DNA of 64,000 nucleotides from Hemicordylus capensis. Its lineage: Eukaryota; Chordata; Lepidosauria; Squamata; Cordylidae. Positions 21,706 through 34,530 of this stretch are shown here, in pieces. Each line of letters starts with the position of its first letter. Within the stretch, counting starts at the first letter, position 1. The notes below the pieces were generated by a model, which ran no database searches, was not told the DNA's origin, and was given only the letters and a program-made list of their open reading frames with translations. The position numbers were made by a program, and so were the translations under genes. The stretch covers positions 143,300,294-143,364,293 of the forward strand of contig NC_069662.1 in assembly GCF_027244095.1 (NCBI RefSeq), in the 5' to 3' direction.

Positions 21706-22224
21706 CATGGTGAATATTTATATAGTTATATAGTTAATTGGCAGAACTATGTCCTTTAAAAAACATTTTTAAAAACATGAGCACATGCACATGCACATTG
21801 CGCACACCTTAGCGAGAACACTGGTGGTGATGGTCACTAGCTTGGATGGCTTTAAAAGGGGCTTAGACAAATTTATGGAGGACAGGTCTGTCATTGGCTT
21901 CTGGTCTGAGGGCTAGGCCACCTCCAGCCTTATAGGCAATGGTGCACCTAGGTAAATTTAGAGCCTGGACCTAAAGGCCTTTGGAGGGCCCTCCCTCACC
22001 GGAGGCCCCCTCCTCACCACCACCGCCATGACAGGTGACTCCAAACTTTTCAGGAGTCATTATTTATCTCTAGTCTAGTCAAAATATTTATTTATTTATT
22101 AGCTACCTTCCTAGTGTTCACATTACACTTGTCTTTAGGAACGTCTTTTTTACTTCTAAATTTATTCTTCCTGCCTATTTTCTTGGATCAATTTTTTGCC
22201 TCAACCCAGCAGCCTGAGACTGCT
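21706..22224. other. Intergenic, repeat scraps
   Basis: A short section near 21940-22010 ('ctggacctaaaggcctttgg') recurs at 58020-58065, so it belongs to a dispersed repeat. No gene seen. Confidence 0.5.
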
Positions 22225-22300
22225 AGTGAAAATTTCCCCTAAAACCAAACTCACAATGGAATAGTGAAAATTTCCCCTAAAACCAAACTCACAATGGAAT
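22225..22300. repeat. Perfect 38-bp tandem duplication
   Basis: Two identical 38-bp units, 22225-22262 and 22263-22300, each starting 'agtgaaaatttcccct'. No mismatch, so it is recent. Confidence 0.95.
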
Positions 22301-22726
22301 AAAAAGTATTTTGGGGCAGCATGGAGCTCTTTATGCTAGAAGGACACTAAATTTAAGAAGGAGCTTAGTTGCTATATATACAAAGGAGGAAACTGACATT
22401 GCTTAGAACTATGGTGGAATTACAATTGGATTTAAAGCACAATGCAAAAAATAAACTGATGTAAAATTCATACTGAAATATTTTGCTTAGCAGGAAGTAG
22501 TTGCTTAGAAGAAAGTGGACGCAGGCTCACTAATGATGAAACAGTAGTATGTGGCCTTTCGTTTTATCATAACACAAAAACAAATGGACTTTTAAGTTGG
22601 CTAATTCCAAAATGATTAAAGGAAACTCTCTTTCACATAATTTCTAATTGGCCTATGAAAATATTTGCCACAGGTTATGTTTGAGGATTAGAATTTAGCC
22701 AAGATTTAAAGTAAAATTGGCCAGGT

Positions 22727-22960
22727 CCAGCGTGGTGTAGTGGCTAGAGTGCTGGACTGAGACCAAGGAGACCTGAGTTCAAATCCCCATTCAGCCATGA
22801 TACTTGCTGGGTGACTCTGGGCCAGTCACTTCTCTCTCAGCCTAACCTACTTTGCAGGGTGGTTGTGAGGAGAAACCTAAGTATGTAGTACATCGCTCTG
22901 GGCTCCTTGGAGGAAGAGCGGGATATAAAATGTAAAAATAAAATAAATAAATAAATGAGA
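22727..22960 (+). mobile_element. tRNA-derived SINE with L2-type tail
   Basis: Head 'gtggtgtagtggctagagtg' resembles a tRNA A box, and 'gagttcaaatcccc' a B box; the 3' end 'aggaagagcgggatataaa' plus (AAAT)n tail is shared with the local LINE family, so the LINE probably mobilised it. Confidence 0.85.
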
Positions 22961-23041
22961 AGTAGAGCAAGAATAATTGGTGTTACATAGCTGGAGGGAC
23001 ATAAATATCCATGCCTTAGGGCTAAATTCCACCACATTATG

Positions 23042-23182
23042 AAAAGGAACATTGGTCTTACCGTGAAGGAATCTTTTTCCTGGTGGTAGGAGATCCTCAG
23101 AACGGGTTATGGAGTGCGCATGCTCGAGACAGAACTGGACATGTGACTCTTTGTAGGCGTAGCTGCCTTCCAGTTCCAGGAT
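23042..23182. repeat. DIRS copy 2, terminal inverted repeat (low side)
   Basis: Matches 28925-29027 inverted, including 'ggtaggagatcctcagaacg' and 'gagtgcgcatgctcgagaca'. Confidence 0.9.
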
Positions 23183-23404
23183 TGTTGAGCAAGGAACGTA
23201 TGAGTTGTAGAGAGAGAGCCCGGTATGCCCTTAAGAGCTAAGTAGTATAAACTGTGTGAAAAAGAGAACTAGAAAACACATGCATAACCATATAAATAAC
23301 AATAACAGTAGCGACTAGGTAAATAGAGGTAACACTTGGTAGCCCTGAGAGTCGTCTGTCATACCCATAAAGAGACCCCACTCAGAAGAAGAACAAAGCA
23401 TCCG

Positions 23405-23503
23405 GGCGGGGCTGAGGATCTCCTACCACCAGGAAAAAGAACCCTTCACGGTAAGAACAATGTTCCTTTTTCCCCAGTGGTAGGAGATCCTCAGAACGGG
23501 ACG
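23405..23503. repeat. DIRS copy 2, internal complementary region
   Basis: Contains both element ends joined, with 'gaggatctcctaccacca' on one side and 'ggtaggagatcctcagaacg' on the other. It forms a near-palindrome of about 95 bp. Confidence 0.88.
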
Positions 23504-23545
23504 TGCCCAAGCTATAAACAACAGTCCCGGGTGGGAAGGATGCTT

Positions 23546-24700
23546 TTATAACACCTGCTGAAGTATCGTACGACCAAAAGCCGCCTGACATACATTGAAT
23601 TCTGAGATTTTGTAGTGCTTAATAAATGGGGAGGCAAACGACCATGTCGCCGCCTCGCAAATTTCAGATAGCGGAACATGGGCTGAAAAGGCCGCAGAGG
23701 TGGCGGCACTCCTGGTTGAGTGAGCGGTCACCCCCCCCAGGTGGGGGTAGATGTAGGGATGAATAAGCTAGTTTTATGCAAGCCCGAATCCAACCCGCTA
23801 AGGTGGAGCCTGAAACCCTGTTCCCTAATGACCGGGGATAGAAGGAAACAAATAGGGCATCCGACCTTCTGATATCTTTGGTCCTTTTGAGGTAAGTATG
23901 CAATGCCCTACGGGCATCTAACTTGTGCCATAGTTTCTCCCTTCTATGGGTAGGAGATGGACAAAACGAGGGTAAAACAATGACCTGGGAGCTATGAAAT
24001 AAGGAATTAACCTTTGGCAGGAATGTTTCATCTAGCCTCAAAGTAACAACACCTTTGTCTTGGAAGGTGCAAAATTCCTTCCTTGAAGATAAGGCCCCAA
24101 GCTCGGAAACCCGTCGTGCAGACGTGATTGCCACCAAAACCAGAACTTTATAAGACAGGATCTTCAGAGGGATAGTTGCAATGGGCTCAAAGGGTGGCTT
24201 GGTGAGTGCATTAAGCACCTTGTTAAGGTTCCAAGTGGGAAAACGTTTGACAGTAGAAGGAGCAAGATTTGTGGCCCCTCGCAGAAATCTCGCAATGTGA
24301 GGGTGGAGTGTGTGTTGGTTGTCTGAGGTAAGTTCCAGGACCGAGGCCAGAGCCGAGACCTGCCGTAGTAAGGTGGATGGGCGCAGGTGTAGTTTTAGTC
24401 AGTCCTGCAGGAAACTCAACACCTCAGGCACCCCTGCTTGCATGGGATAAATCTGATTCCGGGCCGCCCATTTGAGAAAGGCTGACCATGTAGTCTGATA
24501 GATGCGGTGCATGGACGCCCGCCTGGATGCCAATATCGTGTCTAGGATGGGTCCTGAATAACCCCGTGTTGCTAACTTCGAGCGCTCAATCTCCAGGCGC
24601 ACAGCTGGAGCCAGTTGGGCTCTGGATGAAGCAACGGTCCCTGACGAAGAAGGTCTCGATGTAGCAGCAGGATCCACGGGGTCCCGACAGCTAATTCAAC
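23546..24700 (-). mobile_element. DIRS copy 2, tyrosine recombinase region
   Basis: Part of the fossil. The SARRVSELGAL block corresponds to the AKRVGELSAL block of copy 1. Broken. Confidence 0.7.
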
Positions 24701-26655
24701 TACTGTGGAAAACCAGGGTCGTCTGGGCCAATGAGGTATCACGAGAATGAGATCTGCCTGTTCTTGAATTGTTTTCCTGAGTATTTTCATGATTATGGGT
24801 ATCGGAGGAAAGGCATACATCAGTCCCTTTGGCCAGGGTGAAAGAAGAGCGTCAGTTCCTTCTGCCAGGCGAGATTGATACCTGGTGAAGTAACGTTGAA
24901 GCTGATGATTGCTGTCGGATGCAAATAGATCCACCGATGGTTGCCCGAGGCGCAGTGATATCTGGGCAAAGACCTCTGGGTGTAGGGACCATTCCCCCGG
25001 ATCCAACGCCCTGCGACTGAGCCAGTCCGCTAGATCATTCTCTTCCCCCTTTAGATGTTCTGCTGAGAGGGAAAGGAGGTTGGTTTCCGCCCAACTGAAC
25101 AGAAGGTTCGACTCCTCCATCAGCATTCGAGATCTGGTGCCCCCTTGGCGGTTGATGTGGGCCTTCACTGTCACATTGTCTGTTCTTATTAGGACGTGTT
25201 GGTGTAAGAGGAGGTCCTGGAAGCTGAGAAGTGCCAGACGGGCAGCTCTCAGTTCCACCCAATTGATGGGGCATTGAGATTCCTCTGGTGACCATTCTCC
25301 CTGTGTGACTTGCTCTTGGCAGTGTGCTCCCCAACCGGTGAGACTGGCGTCTGTCGTCAAGACTATCCGGGTTGGATCTTCTAGTAAATGGCCCCTTGCC
25401 ATGGCTGGTGAGAACCACCAGTCTATTGATCTCTGAACGTGGCGTGGTATTGTGACAAGGGTCTTCATGCCCGCCATTATGTGGTCTTGCCATGGCAGAA
25501 GCAACCACTGCAGGGGGCGAGAATGCCACCTGGCCCACGGAGCGCAGGTCAGGCACGCCATCATCGATCCGAGTGCCTGGGATAGAGTCATGATGTCCAA
25601 AGTCCGTTTGAACAAAAGGGGCCGGAGTTGCTGCTTTATCCGGTCTCTTCTCTCCTGTGACAGGGATATTGTCCCCTGTGCAGTGTCGAAAAGGGCCCCC
25701 AAGTGAACTAACCGTTGGGTAGGATCTAGGTGGCTCTTCTGTACGTTGACAACGAAGCCGTGATCCCCGAGGGTCTGCAGAGTAGTTCTGATGTCCCTGA
25801 GGGCCTGGGTCTCTGATCTGGCTCTCACAAGCAAATCGTCTAGGTATGGATGTATATGTACACCCCTGAGTCGCAGGTGCGAAATCAGGGACACCATAAC
25901 TTTGGTGAAAACCCTCGGCGTGGATAAGAGGCTGAATGGAAGGGCCCGGTATTGGAAGTGGCTTCCATCGTAAGCGAACCTGAGATAGTGCCAAGACTGC
26001 TCGCAGATTGGAATGTGTAAATACGCTTCCGACAGGTCTATTGCCGCTAAGTAGTCCCCTGGTTGAATGGCTTCTTTGATCGTGTGGAGTGATTCCATCC
26101 GAAATTTTTTCTTTTTACGTAACGATTGAAGGCCTTCAAATCCAAAACAGCTCGCCAGGAACCGTCTTTTTTCGGCACAAGGAACAGAATGGAGTAAGTG
26201 CCTTGAAACAGTTGAAAAGGAGGGACCGGTTCTATTGCCCTCATTTGGAGAAGATGTTGCACTGCCTGCAGCATCCGAAGATGTTTGACCGGGACGGAAG
26301 ATCTTGGAGTGGGAATAAATATTTGTAAGGGAACGGAGGACAGATCGATAGTGTAGCCGTTTGTCACCACGTCTAGTACCCATGCGTCGGCGGCTGTAGA
26401 CATCCAGGTGGTGCAAAAGTCTGCAAGTCTGCCGCCCACAGGAATGGCGTCATTGCTTCTTATAATTGGTTGCTGGTGCGAAGGACTTTTGGATAGATCC
26501 TCTGGTGTTGCCTCTGTAATGCTGTCTCCACTGAGGTTGACCCGTGCCTCTAGGCTGATTGAACCGTGAGTCCCTGGCCGGATAACCCTGATTGTAGGTG
26601 GAGAAAGACTGGCTGAACTGTTGCCTGTAGGGGCAAAAGGAACGTGTGGAGCCAC
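24572..26655 (-). mobile_element. DIRS copy 2, reverse transcriptase and RNase H region
   Basis: Part of the fossil. YLDDLLV marks the reverse transcriptase active site, and LTTDASLTGWGAH marks RNase H. Confidence 0.8.
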
Positions 26656-28082
26656 GAAACGCCCCCCCCCCAGGAATACCTGCGAGCAGTAGGCATTACT
26701 TTCTTTTTATCCCAGGAGTCCACCAGTACCAGTTCAAGGGCCGGACCAAAAAGGTTCTCACCTGCAAAGGGGGCAGAAATCAAGGCCAACTTCGATTTAT
26801 AATCTACATTCCACGACTTAAGCCACAGGGCCCTGCGAATTGCTACCCCCGCCACCATGGCCCTAGAAGATTGTTGAATCCCATCTAAACTTGAATCCAC
26901 CATCAGGGCTGCTGCTTTGGCCATTTTATTAATTCCCTGACAAAGTTTGGGCAATCAATTTTTACAAATTCTTTGGCCCAGAGCAGGGACGCTCTGGCAA
27001 ATATTGAATTCGTAGTAGCAGTCTTGATGGCGGAAGCTGTGGCGTCGTGAACCTTTTTGAGTAGTGACTCACAACATCTATCCTCCTACGCTTTAAGTTG
27101 TTCCTGTCCCTCGGCCTGCACAATTGCCCCGGACACCAGTTGTGCCACTGGAGGGTCGACCTTAGGGGTGGCAAGGAGCTTTGATATGTCAGTAGCTACC
27201 ATATAATGCTTTTTAGGTATATTGCCTATCAACTTGGACGCCGTGGGGCATTGCCATTCAGCGCATAACACTCTCTTGAATAAAGGTGGAAAGGGAACTG
27301 CTGGACTCACCAGACGCCAGGAACAGTTGTTGATCCAGCATGGGTGTAGTGCCCTCCTGTTCTGGGGTAGCAACATCATTGATGATGCGCTTCGCCTTGG
27401 TCAGCAGGACCTCAAAATCGGCTGAGGAGAAAAGTCTAGCAGGGATGGGGGGAGGGATCTCCTCCTCCGACAGTTCCCCTTCTTCCTTATCTGAATCAGG
27501 GTCAATGGGTAACCGAGGGGAGTGTTCTCCTGATGACGAATGAGAACCTGGCGGAGGGCAGGGCCCCATAGGCCGAGAATTGGAAATTGGAGCCGACGGG
27601 GGCTGTTTGGGTGCAGGGAGTGCTGGCACCACCGGTGGCGGCTGCCTAGGACATTTGGGCACATTGGTCCTGCTAGACACAGAAGAGGAAGACGGGGAGT
27701 GCCTGCGCCTTTTCCTAGGTCTTTGTGGTAAGAGCCTAGGCAGGAAAGAGCCAAGTTCAGATAGTGGTATGGCTCTACATCTGGGGCTGGAGTCTGGCGA
27801 AGATGATGACAACCTCTCTGAGCCTTGCCTGTTAGGCTGCCGCCTGAGACCTATCCTAGGTCCAGGTATATTAACTACAGGCTCTTGTATGGAAGTAGGT
27901 TGTGGTGGTCCTGCAGGTACATGATCTATCTGTGCATTGGGTTGAACAGATACGAGTTCTCTCCTGAAAAACTCTCTCAGCCACTGTGTGGCTGCAGGGG
28001 AGAAAGGGTCCGTACTTACACTTGGCACAGGAGCTGGAGGATGAACGTTGTCATGTATTCCCCCCGAGGGAGTGGCAGACAT
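26550..28082 (-). mobile_element. DIRS copy 2, gag-like region
   Basis: Part of the fossil. Pro/Ser-rich N-terminal portion and a helical section with an A-I-R-R-A-L-W block, the counterpart of the M-R-R-H-A-W block in copy 1. Broken. Confidence 0.6.
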
Positions 28083-28924
28083 GGATTATGGCACAGCTTC
28101 CCCATGAGTGATATCAATTTGAGCCATGGTATTGGTCGCTAATTTGCCCACCGGGCAGTGGCCATTAGATTCAATTTGGTCCGCGGCATTTGTCGGTACT
28201 TTGCCCACTGGGCACCGACCCACCAAATCAGATTTTGCCTGTTTCTTGTGGACTTCTTTAGTTTTCGTGCCATTTCCCGCCGCTTTTGATTTGGAACGGC
28301 GACAAACCGCCTGAATCAGAAGGCGCTCGCTAAGGCGCTCGTGTCCCTCTGCCTTAGAAAGGGACTCCTTGCATTTCTTTTTCTTTTTTTGTATTCTGCT
28401 CCCCCAAATGTTTCGACTTCTTAAGGGCTTTTAATGGAATTTGCCCCGAAGTCGCTGCCTCCATGGACAACACCATGGAAGTGGGAGCGGGTAAACTAAC
28501 CGCCGATCCGGCAGAGCTAGAAAGGGCGGAGGTACTGCAGCAACTGGGAAGCCTCCGATAGGGACCCCTGAAGGAGTTCCTCAGCATGAGAAATGTCCAT
28601 ACGGAGGATGAAAAATGCACCAACAAAATATATAAAATCTAACAATTTAGATTGTTCCAATGGTTTGCGAATCGAAAATAAAAAGAGCAATTTTTTCCAG
28701 TAACAAACTTTGGCACGAAATGCAGATCAGACTCTCTTCCCCCCCTTGCACAATTAAGAAAAGGTAAAGGCAAGCGGAGCACGGAGACACAAGGAGACAC
28801 AACCGAGAATCAGGACGAAAGACAAAGGCAAGCGGAGAAAGGTAAAATGGAGATCACAGACCAACGGGATTGCTAAATCACAGAGCTCTCTCAACAGCAG
28901 TCTAGTCCCGAGTGAGACAGAACT

Positions 28925-29027
28925 GGAACTGGGAGGCAGCTACGCCTACAAAGAGTCACATGTCCAGTTCTGTCTCGAGCATGCGCACTCCATAATCCGT
29001 TCTGAGGATCTCCTACCACCGGGGAAA
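28925..29027. repeat. DIRS copy 2, terminal inverted repeat (high side)
   Basis: Inverted partner of 23042-23182. It ends at 'ctcctaccaccggggaaaaa'. Confidence 0.9.
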
Positions 29028-29392
29028 AAATGAGGGTACTGCCTTTTTCAGATATCTTCTCCTATAGTGTGCACTTTGCATGTGTTTTCACCTCCCTTTG
29101 AAATATGAGTAGTTGCCACTGTCAGAGGCAGGGGACTGAGCAAAATTGTGAAGTCCTGTGGAGATAATATCTATGGCAGATATTTCTGTGTGTGTCCCCC
29201 CCCACCCATGTGTGTGTGTGTGCGCGAGAGAGAGCAGTACTGTCTCCACTTGAAAGCCTGCATTCCAAGGGGGCAGGAGCACAAGGCAAAACAAAAAGGG
29301 TTTTTTTTCAAGTGTGGGGTGGTGGGATGGGGGTCTTTCTCCCACATAAATAAGCAGTTCCAAATCAGGGGCAGGAGGAGGGAAGTGAGGAA

Positions 29393-29394
<2 letters not shown>

Positions 29395-29432
<38 letters not shown>
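29395..29432. repeat. (AC)n microsatellite
   Basis: About 18 AC units within the tandem unit; absent from the second copy. Confidence 0.9.
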
Positions 29433-29434
<2 letters not shown>

Positions 29435-29533
29435 CTTTCAAAGTGCAGAACACAGACAACTTTTTGAGCTGAGAAGGGAAGAAACACATACACACAAATC
29501 AAATGCCAGTTGCTTCTAAGCAAGGGGGAGTAG

Positions 29534-29640
<107 letters not shown>

Positions 29641-29670
29641 GGAAAACAGATAAGGGCTTTATCATACGGT

Positions 29671-29675
29671 TCCAT

Positions 29676-29714
<39 letters not shown>

Positions 29715-32700
29715 TTTGATTTATATTCCGCCCTTCCGAAATGGCTCAGGGCGGTTTACAATTAAAACAGAAAACATTAAAAACAATTAAAACAGAGATA
29801 CAAATATAAATACCAATTTAAAACAACTTAAAAAACAATTAAACTATCAAACAATTAAAACCCTGAAAACCAGGTATTAAAACAATTAAAACTGATTAAA
29901 AACCCTGAAAGGCCAGGCCAAACAGATAGGTTTTAAGGGCATTCTTGAAGGACAGTAAAGTATCAAGATTACGAATTTCCGCTGGGAGTGCATTCCACAG
30001 TCCAGGAGCAGCTACAGAGAAGGCCCACCTCTGAGTCGTCACCAAACGAACCGGTGACAACTGGAGACGGACCTCCCCAGATGACCTTAACGTGCAGTGG
30101 GGATCATGTAAAAGAAGGCGCTCTCTAAGATATCTTGGACCCAAGCCGTTCAGGGCTTTAAAGGTAATAACCAGCACTTTGTATTTTGCCCGGAAACATA
30201 TTGGCAGCCAGTGTAACTGTTTTAAAACAGGCATCATATGGTCTCTCTGGGTTGCCCCAGAGACCAATCTGGCTGCTGCATTCTGAACTAACTGAAATTT
30301 CCGGACTTCGTACAAAGGCAGCCCCACGTAGAGCGCATTGCAATAGTCAAGCCGGGAGGTTACCAGCTGATGCACCACTGTTTTGAGGTCATCCTCTTCG
30401 AGGAATGGGCGCAGCTGTCGAATCAGCTGGAGCTGATAGGAAGCACTCCTGGCCATGGCCTCCACCTGAGATACCAGGGTGAGGCCTGGGTCCAGGAGTA
30501 CTCCCAAGCTACATACCTGCTCCTTCTGGGGGAGTGTAACCCCATCCAGCACAGGGAGATCTAACTCACCCCTCAGATTCTGAGCCCCCACCTCCATCTT
30601 GCTTGGATTCAGCTTCAATTTGTTCTCCCTCATCCAGCCCATTACTGCCTGTAGGCAGGCATTTAGAGAATGAGTGCCATTTCCTGGGGATGAAAAGGAG
30701 AAGTAGATTTGGGTGTCATCAGCATACTGATAACACCCAGCACCAAACCTCCTGATGACCTCACCCAGCGGTTTCATGTAGATGTTAAAAAGCATTGGTG
30801 ACAGAATGGAGCCCTGAGGGACTCCATATAACAGCTCCCGTTTTGAGGAGCAACTGTCACCAAGCTCCACCATCTGGAATCTGCCCGAGAGATAGGAATG
30901 GAACCACTGCAAAGCAGTGCCCCCTATCCCCAACTCCCCCAGGCGATCCAGAAGGATACCATGGTCGATGGTATCAAACGCCACCGAGAGATCCAGAAGA
31001 ACCAGCAGAGTCACACTCCCTCTGTCGATTCCCCGGTAAAGGTCATCCATCAGTGCGACCAAGGCTGTCTCAACTCCATAGCCCGTTCTAAAGCCAGTTT
31101 GAAATGGGTCTAGATAATCAGTTTCCTCCAAGACTGCCTGGAGCTGGTTAGTCAACACCCTCTCAATCACCTTGCCCAACCAAGGGAGATTGGAGATTGG
31201 CCTGTAGCTGTCCATCGCTAAGGGGTCCAGGGAAGGCTTCTTTAAGAGTGGTCTAACCATTGCCTCCTTCAGACAGGGGGGCACCCTCCCCTCCCTCAGT
31301 GATGCATTTATGATATTAATTAGGCCATCTCCAACAATCTCCCTGCTAGATAGAAGCAGCCAAGTTGGGCAAGGATCCAGAGAACAGGTGGTAGGCCGCA
31401 CCGCCCCGAGCAGCTTGTCCACATCCTCAGGAGTCACAGATTGAAACTGATCCAATCTAATACTGCAAGAAGAATTGCTGGACACCTCCTCCATAGACCT
31501 TGCAGAAATAGTGGAGTCCAAGTCAGCCCGAATACAGGAGATCTTATTCGCAAAGAACCCATTAAAGGCATCACAGTAGAGCAACCCCGGGGACTGATTG
31601 GAAGTAGAAGGAGGAGAAACCAAACTCCTCACAACCCGGGATAGCTCCGCCGAGCATGAACCTGCAGCTGCAATGCGCGCAGACCAGAATCTCTTTTTTG
31701 CTGCGTGCACTGCCACCGCATAAGCCTTCAAATGGGTCACGTGCTGAATCCTGTCAGATTCTCTTCCACTTGCGCTCTTGTTGCCTACCCAACCGCTTCA
31801 GCCCCCACAGCTCCTCAGTATACCAAGGGGCCCTTTTTGCAGCAGGTCGGAAGGGACGCTTAGGAGCAATCGTGTCTACTGCCCTGTTGAGTTCCCTATT
31901 CCAGGTTCCCACCAGGGCACTGACAGAATCACCGGCCTCACCAACGTCAAAATCCTCCAAGGCCTTTTGAAATCCCACTGGGTCTAGCAGCCTTTTCGGA
32001 TGGACCATCCTAATAGGTCCACCACCCCTGCAGGGGTGGATTGCAGCTGTGAGACCAACCTTAACCAGGTAGTGGTCCGTCCATGACAATGGGGAAACCA
32101 CTGGATTCCCCACCCACAGAACACCCCCCGATCCGAACAAAAGACCAAATTGAGTGCATGGCTGGCAATGCGAGTCGGTTCAGAAACTAGTTGAGATAGG
32201 CCCATAGTTGTCATGGCTGCTATGAACTCCTGAGCCGCACCAGACAAGCCAGGCCCAAAGTGGATATTGAAGTCCCCCAGCACCAAAAGTCTAGGAGACT
32301 CCAACACCAACTCCGCGACCAGCTCCATCAGCTCAGTTAGGGAGTCAGTTGGGCAGCGGGGTGGACGGTACACCAACAGAATCCCCAATCTATCCCTAGT
32401 TCCCAGCCTCAAAATTATGCACTCAATATAAGTCAGCTGTCTCACAGGGGCCCTGGTAAGGGAGATGGTATTCTTATGGACCACAGCCACTCCACCCCCC
32501 CGCCCACTTCCCCTGGCCTGTTCCACAACAGAGTAACCTGGTGGGAGAAGCTGAGCCCACACTGGACCACTCGCCTCCCCCAACCAGGTCTCCGTTATAC
32601 ATGCCAGGTCAGCTGCCTCATTCACGATCAGATCGTGGACAATTTCGGTCTTATTCTGAACTGACCTGGCATTGCAAAGGAGCAAGGCCAGATTCTGTGG

Positions 32701-32887
32701 GTTGTTGGAGCTGCTCCCCAAGGCCGAAGAGTTGACAGAACAGTTGGAAGTGGAAACAGTTATTAAATTACTGACTTCCCTTCCCCTGTAATGGCCAGCT
32801 GCTCTGCCAGCACCAATTTTTCTATTCCCCACCACTACAGTAATAGCTGTCCCTGAACTGCTAGCCACACCCCCAGCACCATCCCCC
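29671..32887 (-). mobile_element. CR1/L2-type LINE, ORF2 nearly whole
   Basis: Minus-strand non-LTR retrotransposon of 3.2 kb. The endonuclease begins near 32690 (LALLLCNARSVQNKTEIVHD) and continues to the LVLGDFNIHF and SDRGV blocks. The reverse transcriptase (31740-29896) has SYRPISNLPWLGKVIERVLT, LLDLSVAFDTIDHG, GVPQGSILSPMLFNIYM and the catalytic YADD, and the C-terminus is complete to the end. The 3' end is 'gaaatggctcagggcggttt' antisense, with an (AAAT)n tail at 29672-29718. Two frameshifts lie between about 32140 and 31740, so it is not intact. ORF1 is missing, so the copy is 5'-truncated. A 6-bp target duplication CCATTT flanks it (29666-29671 and about 32886-32891). The open frame that starts at 33051 runs from flanking DNA into the LINE and is chance. 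Confidence 0.88.
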
Positions 32888-33050
32888 CCATTTGTACTTT
32901 CCTTGAGAGCAGCCCAGCAAACAATTCCCTCCTCATCGTCCCATTCAGCTTCGCTTCCTCGCTGGGCAACTGCAGCGCTTACTAAGGGGGTGGGGCGGAG
33001 CACAAGGCGGGATGGAGCACAAGTGCTGCTTCTCACTCTGAGAAGCAGCA
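32888..33050. repeat. Tandem-duplication unit, part B (copy 1)
   Basis: 'gtactttccttgagagcagc' and what follows repeats at 33448-33560. It was joined to part A (29265-29670) before the LINE entered. Confidence 0.8.
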
Positions 33051-33333
33051 CAACAAAAAGGGGGATTTTTCAAGTGTGTGGGGGTGGAGAGGTCTTTCTC
33101 CCACAAAAATAAGCAGTTCCAAATCAGGGGGCAGGAAGAGGGAAGTGAGTGAGGAAGACACATACATGGGCTTTCAAAGTGCAGAACACAGACACAGCTT
33201 TTCGAGCTGGGAAGACAAACATACAGTCAAGTCAAATTCAGGCTTTTGGAGGTGGTACTGCTCTTGCTCACATGTGCGGGGAAAACATGCACAAACACAC
33301 ACACAGTGGTGGCTTCTAAGCAAGTGGGGGTAG

Positions 33334-33413
<80 letters not shown>

Positions 33414-33560
33414 TGGGGAAAACAGATAAGGACTTTATCATACGGTTTCATTTGTACTTTCCTTGAGAGCAGCCCAGCAAACAATTCCCTCCTCCTCGTC
33501 CCATTCAGCTTTGCTTCCTCGCTGGGCAACTGGCTGCATACTAATGGGGGCGGAGCACAA
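33050..33560. repeat. Tandem-duplication unit, parts A and B (copy 2)
   Basis: Uninterrupted second copy: part A 33050-33447, part B 33448-33560. The A/B junction 'acggtttcatttgtactttc' shows the pre-insertion state of the LINE target in copy 1. Confidence 0.8.
33337..33412. repeat. (TC)n(AC)n compound microsatellite
   Basis: About 14 TC units followed by about 24 AC units. Confidence 0.95.
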
Positions 33561-34244
33561 CAAGGCAGAACTCAGGAGAACCAGTCAGGCTGCAGCAGCT
33601 GCTGGGAGAAGGCGGGGCTGCCAACAGGGAGGGAGGAAAGCTCTGTAATTTTAACCCTTCTGCTGAGATTGACTCTGCCTCCGCTCTCCAGGAGCCCCGC
33701 CCAGACAGATCTCGCAACTGGCGAGTCACAGCGCATCTGACGGCGGGGGGGGGCGCCGTGGGGGGGCGCCGCCAGCCCGGACTAAAAACAATTTTTTAAA
33801 GAATTTTTTAAAAGAAAAATTGTCGTGGTGGGGGCAGGGGTGGGGCATGGCAGGCACATGGCAGGCACAGTGCCCCTTCAGCTGCACCTAGGGCACATGC
33901 CCTGCCTGCCCCACCCTGGATACGTGCCTGAACGCCTCCGAATTCGTCTGATCCTGATTGAGACGTGGACAATTTTGATTCCTTGCCAGTCTAGTTTCTC
34001 TCTTTCCCGAGTCTGGACTCTGAGAAAAACTCACTAAAGGCAGGAATCCTCCTTCACACTTCCGTGTGAGTGAGAGAGCCCATTTAGACTCTGCAGTGGG
34101 CAGGATTTCTGAGTAAATACTCCTAGAGTAGAGGTGCAAGTGAAACAAGGGAGTCCAGTGTTTTTAATTGTATGAGGTGTTTTTACTCTGGCTGCATTCA
34201 GACGGATGGTAATCACAATTAAATGTGGCCGAGGTTGTAACTCC
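33561..34244. other. Intergenic, no gene seen
   Basis: A GC-rich patch with poly-G near 33740-33775; the rest is ordinary. No domain in any frame. Confidence 0.5.
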
Positions 34245-34530
34245 ATTTTTAAAAATTTATTGTTAAATTTATATACCGCCTTTCATTAAAAACAATCCCA
34301 AGGTGGTTTACAAAAGTTTAAAAACATACAATAAAAATGACAATAAAAATATTAAGCTAAAAATATGAAACAAATCTAATTTAAAATCTATAAAATACAA
34401 GCATAAAAACTATTCACAGGTAAAAACACATAGAAGCAGCAATAAAAACAATCAAGTAAAAGCCGGGATAAAAAGCCAAGATTTAACAAGCTTTCTAAAA
34501 GCTGTGATGGCGTCTGAGGAGCGAATGGCC
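34245..34530 (-). mobile_element. CR1/L2 LINE 3' end fragment
   Basis: 'atttatataccgcctttca' tail, A-rich section, then 'aaaagccgggataaaaagcc' of the antisense RT end. Abruptly followed by a Tc1/mariner end. Confidence 0.65.

Larger units (their letters stand above)
23042..29027 (-). mobile_element. DIRS-type retroelement (copy 2, another subfamily)
   Basis: Fossil element of about 6.0 kb in the intergenic region, with the same DIRS layout as copy 1 but clearly different sequence: gag-like region (28082-26550), reverse transcriptase and RNase H region (26655-24572), tyrosine recombinase region (24700-23546), an internal complementary region and terminal inverted repeats. It is more decayed than copy 1, with several breaks, and looks older, though the inverted ends still match well. 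Confidence 0.88.

Noticed and set aside
32888-33051. N-terminal extension of the LINE endonuclease frame
   Set aside because: This part is flanking tandem-repeat DNA outside the LINE; the frame continues by chance.
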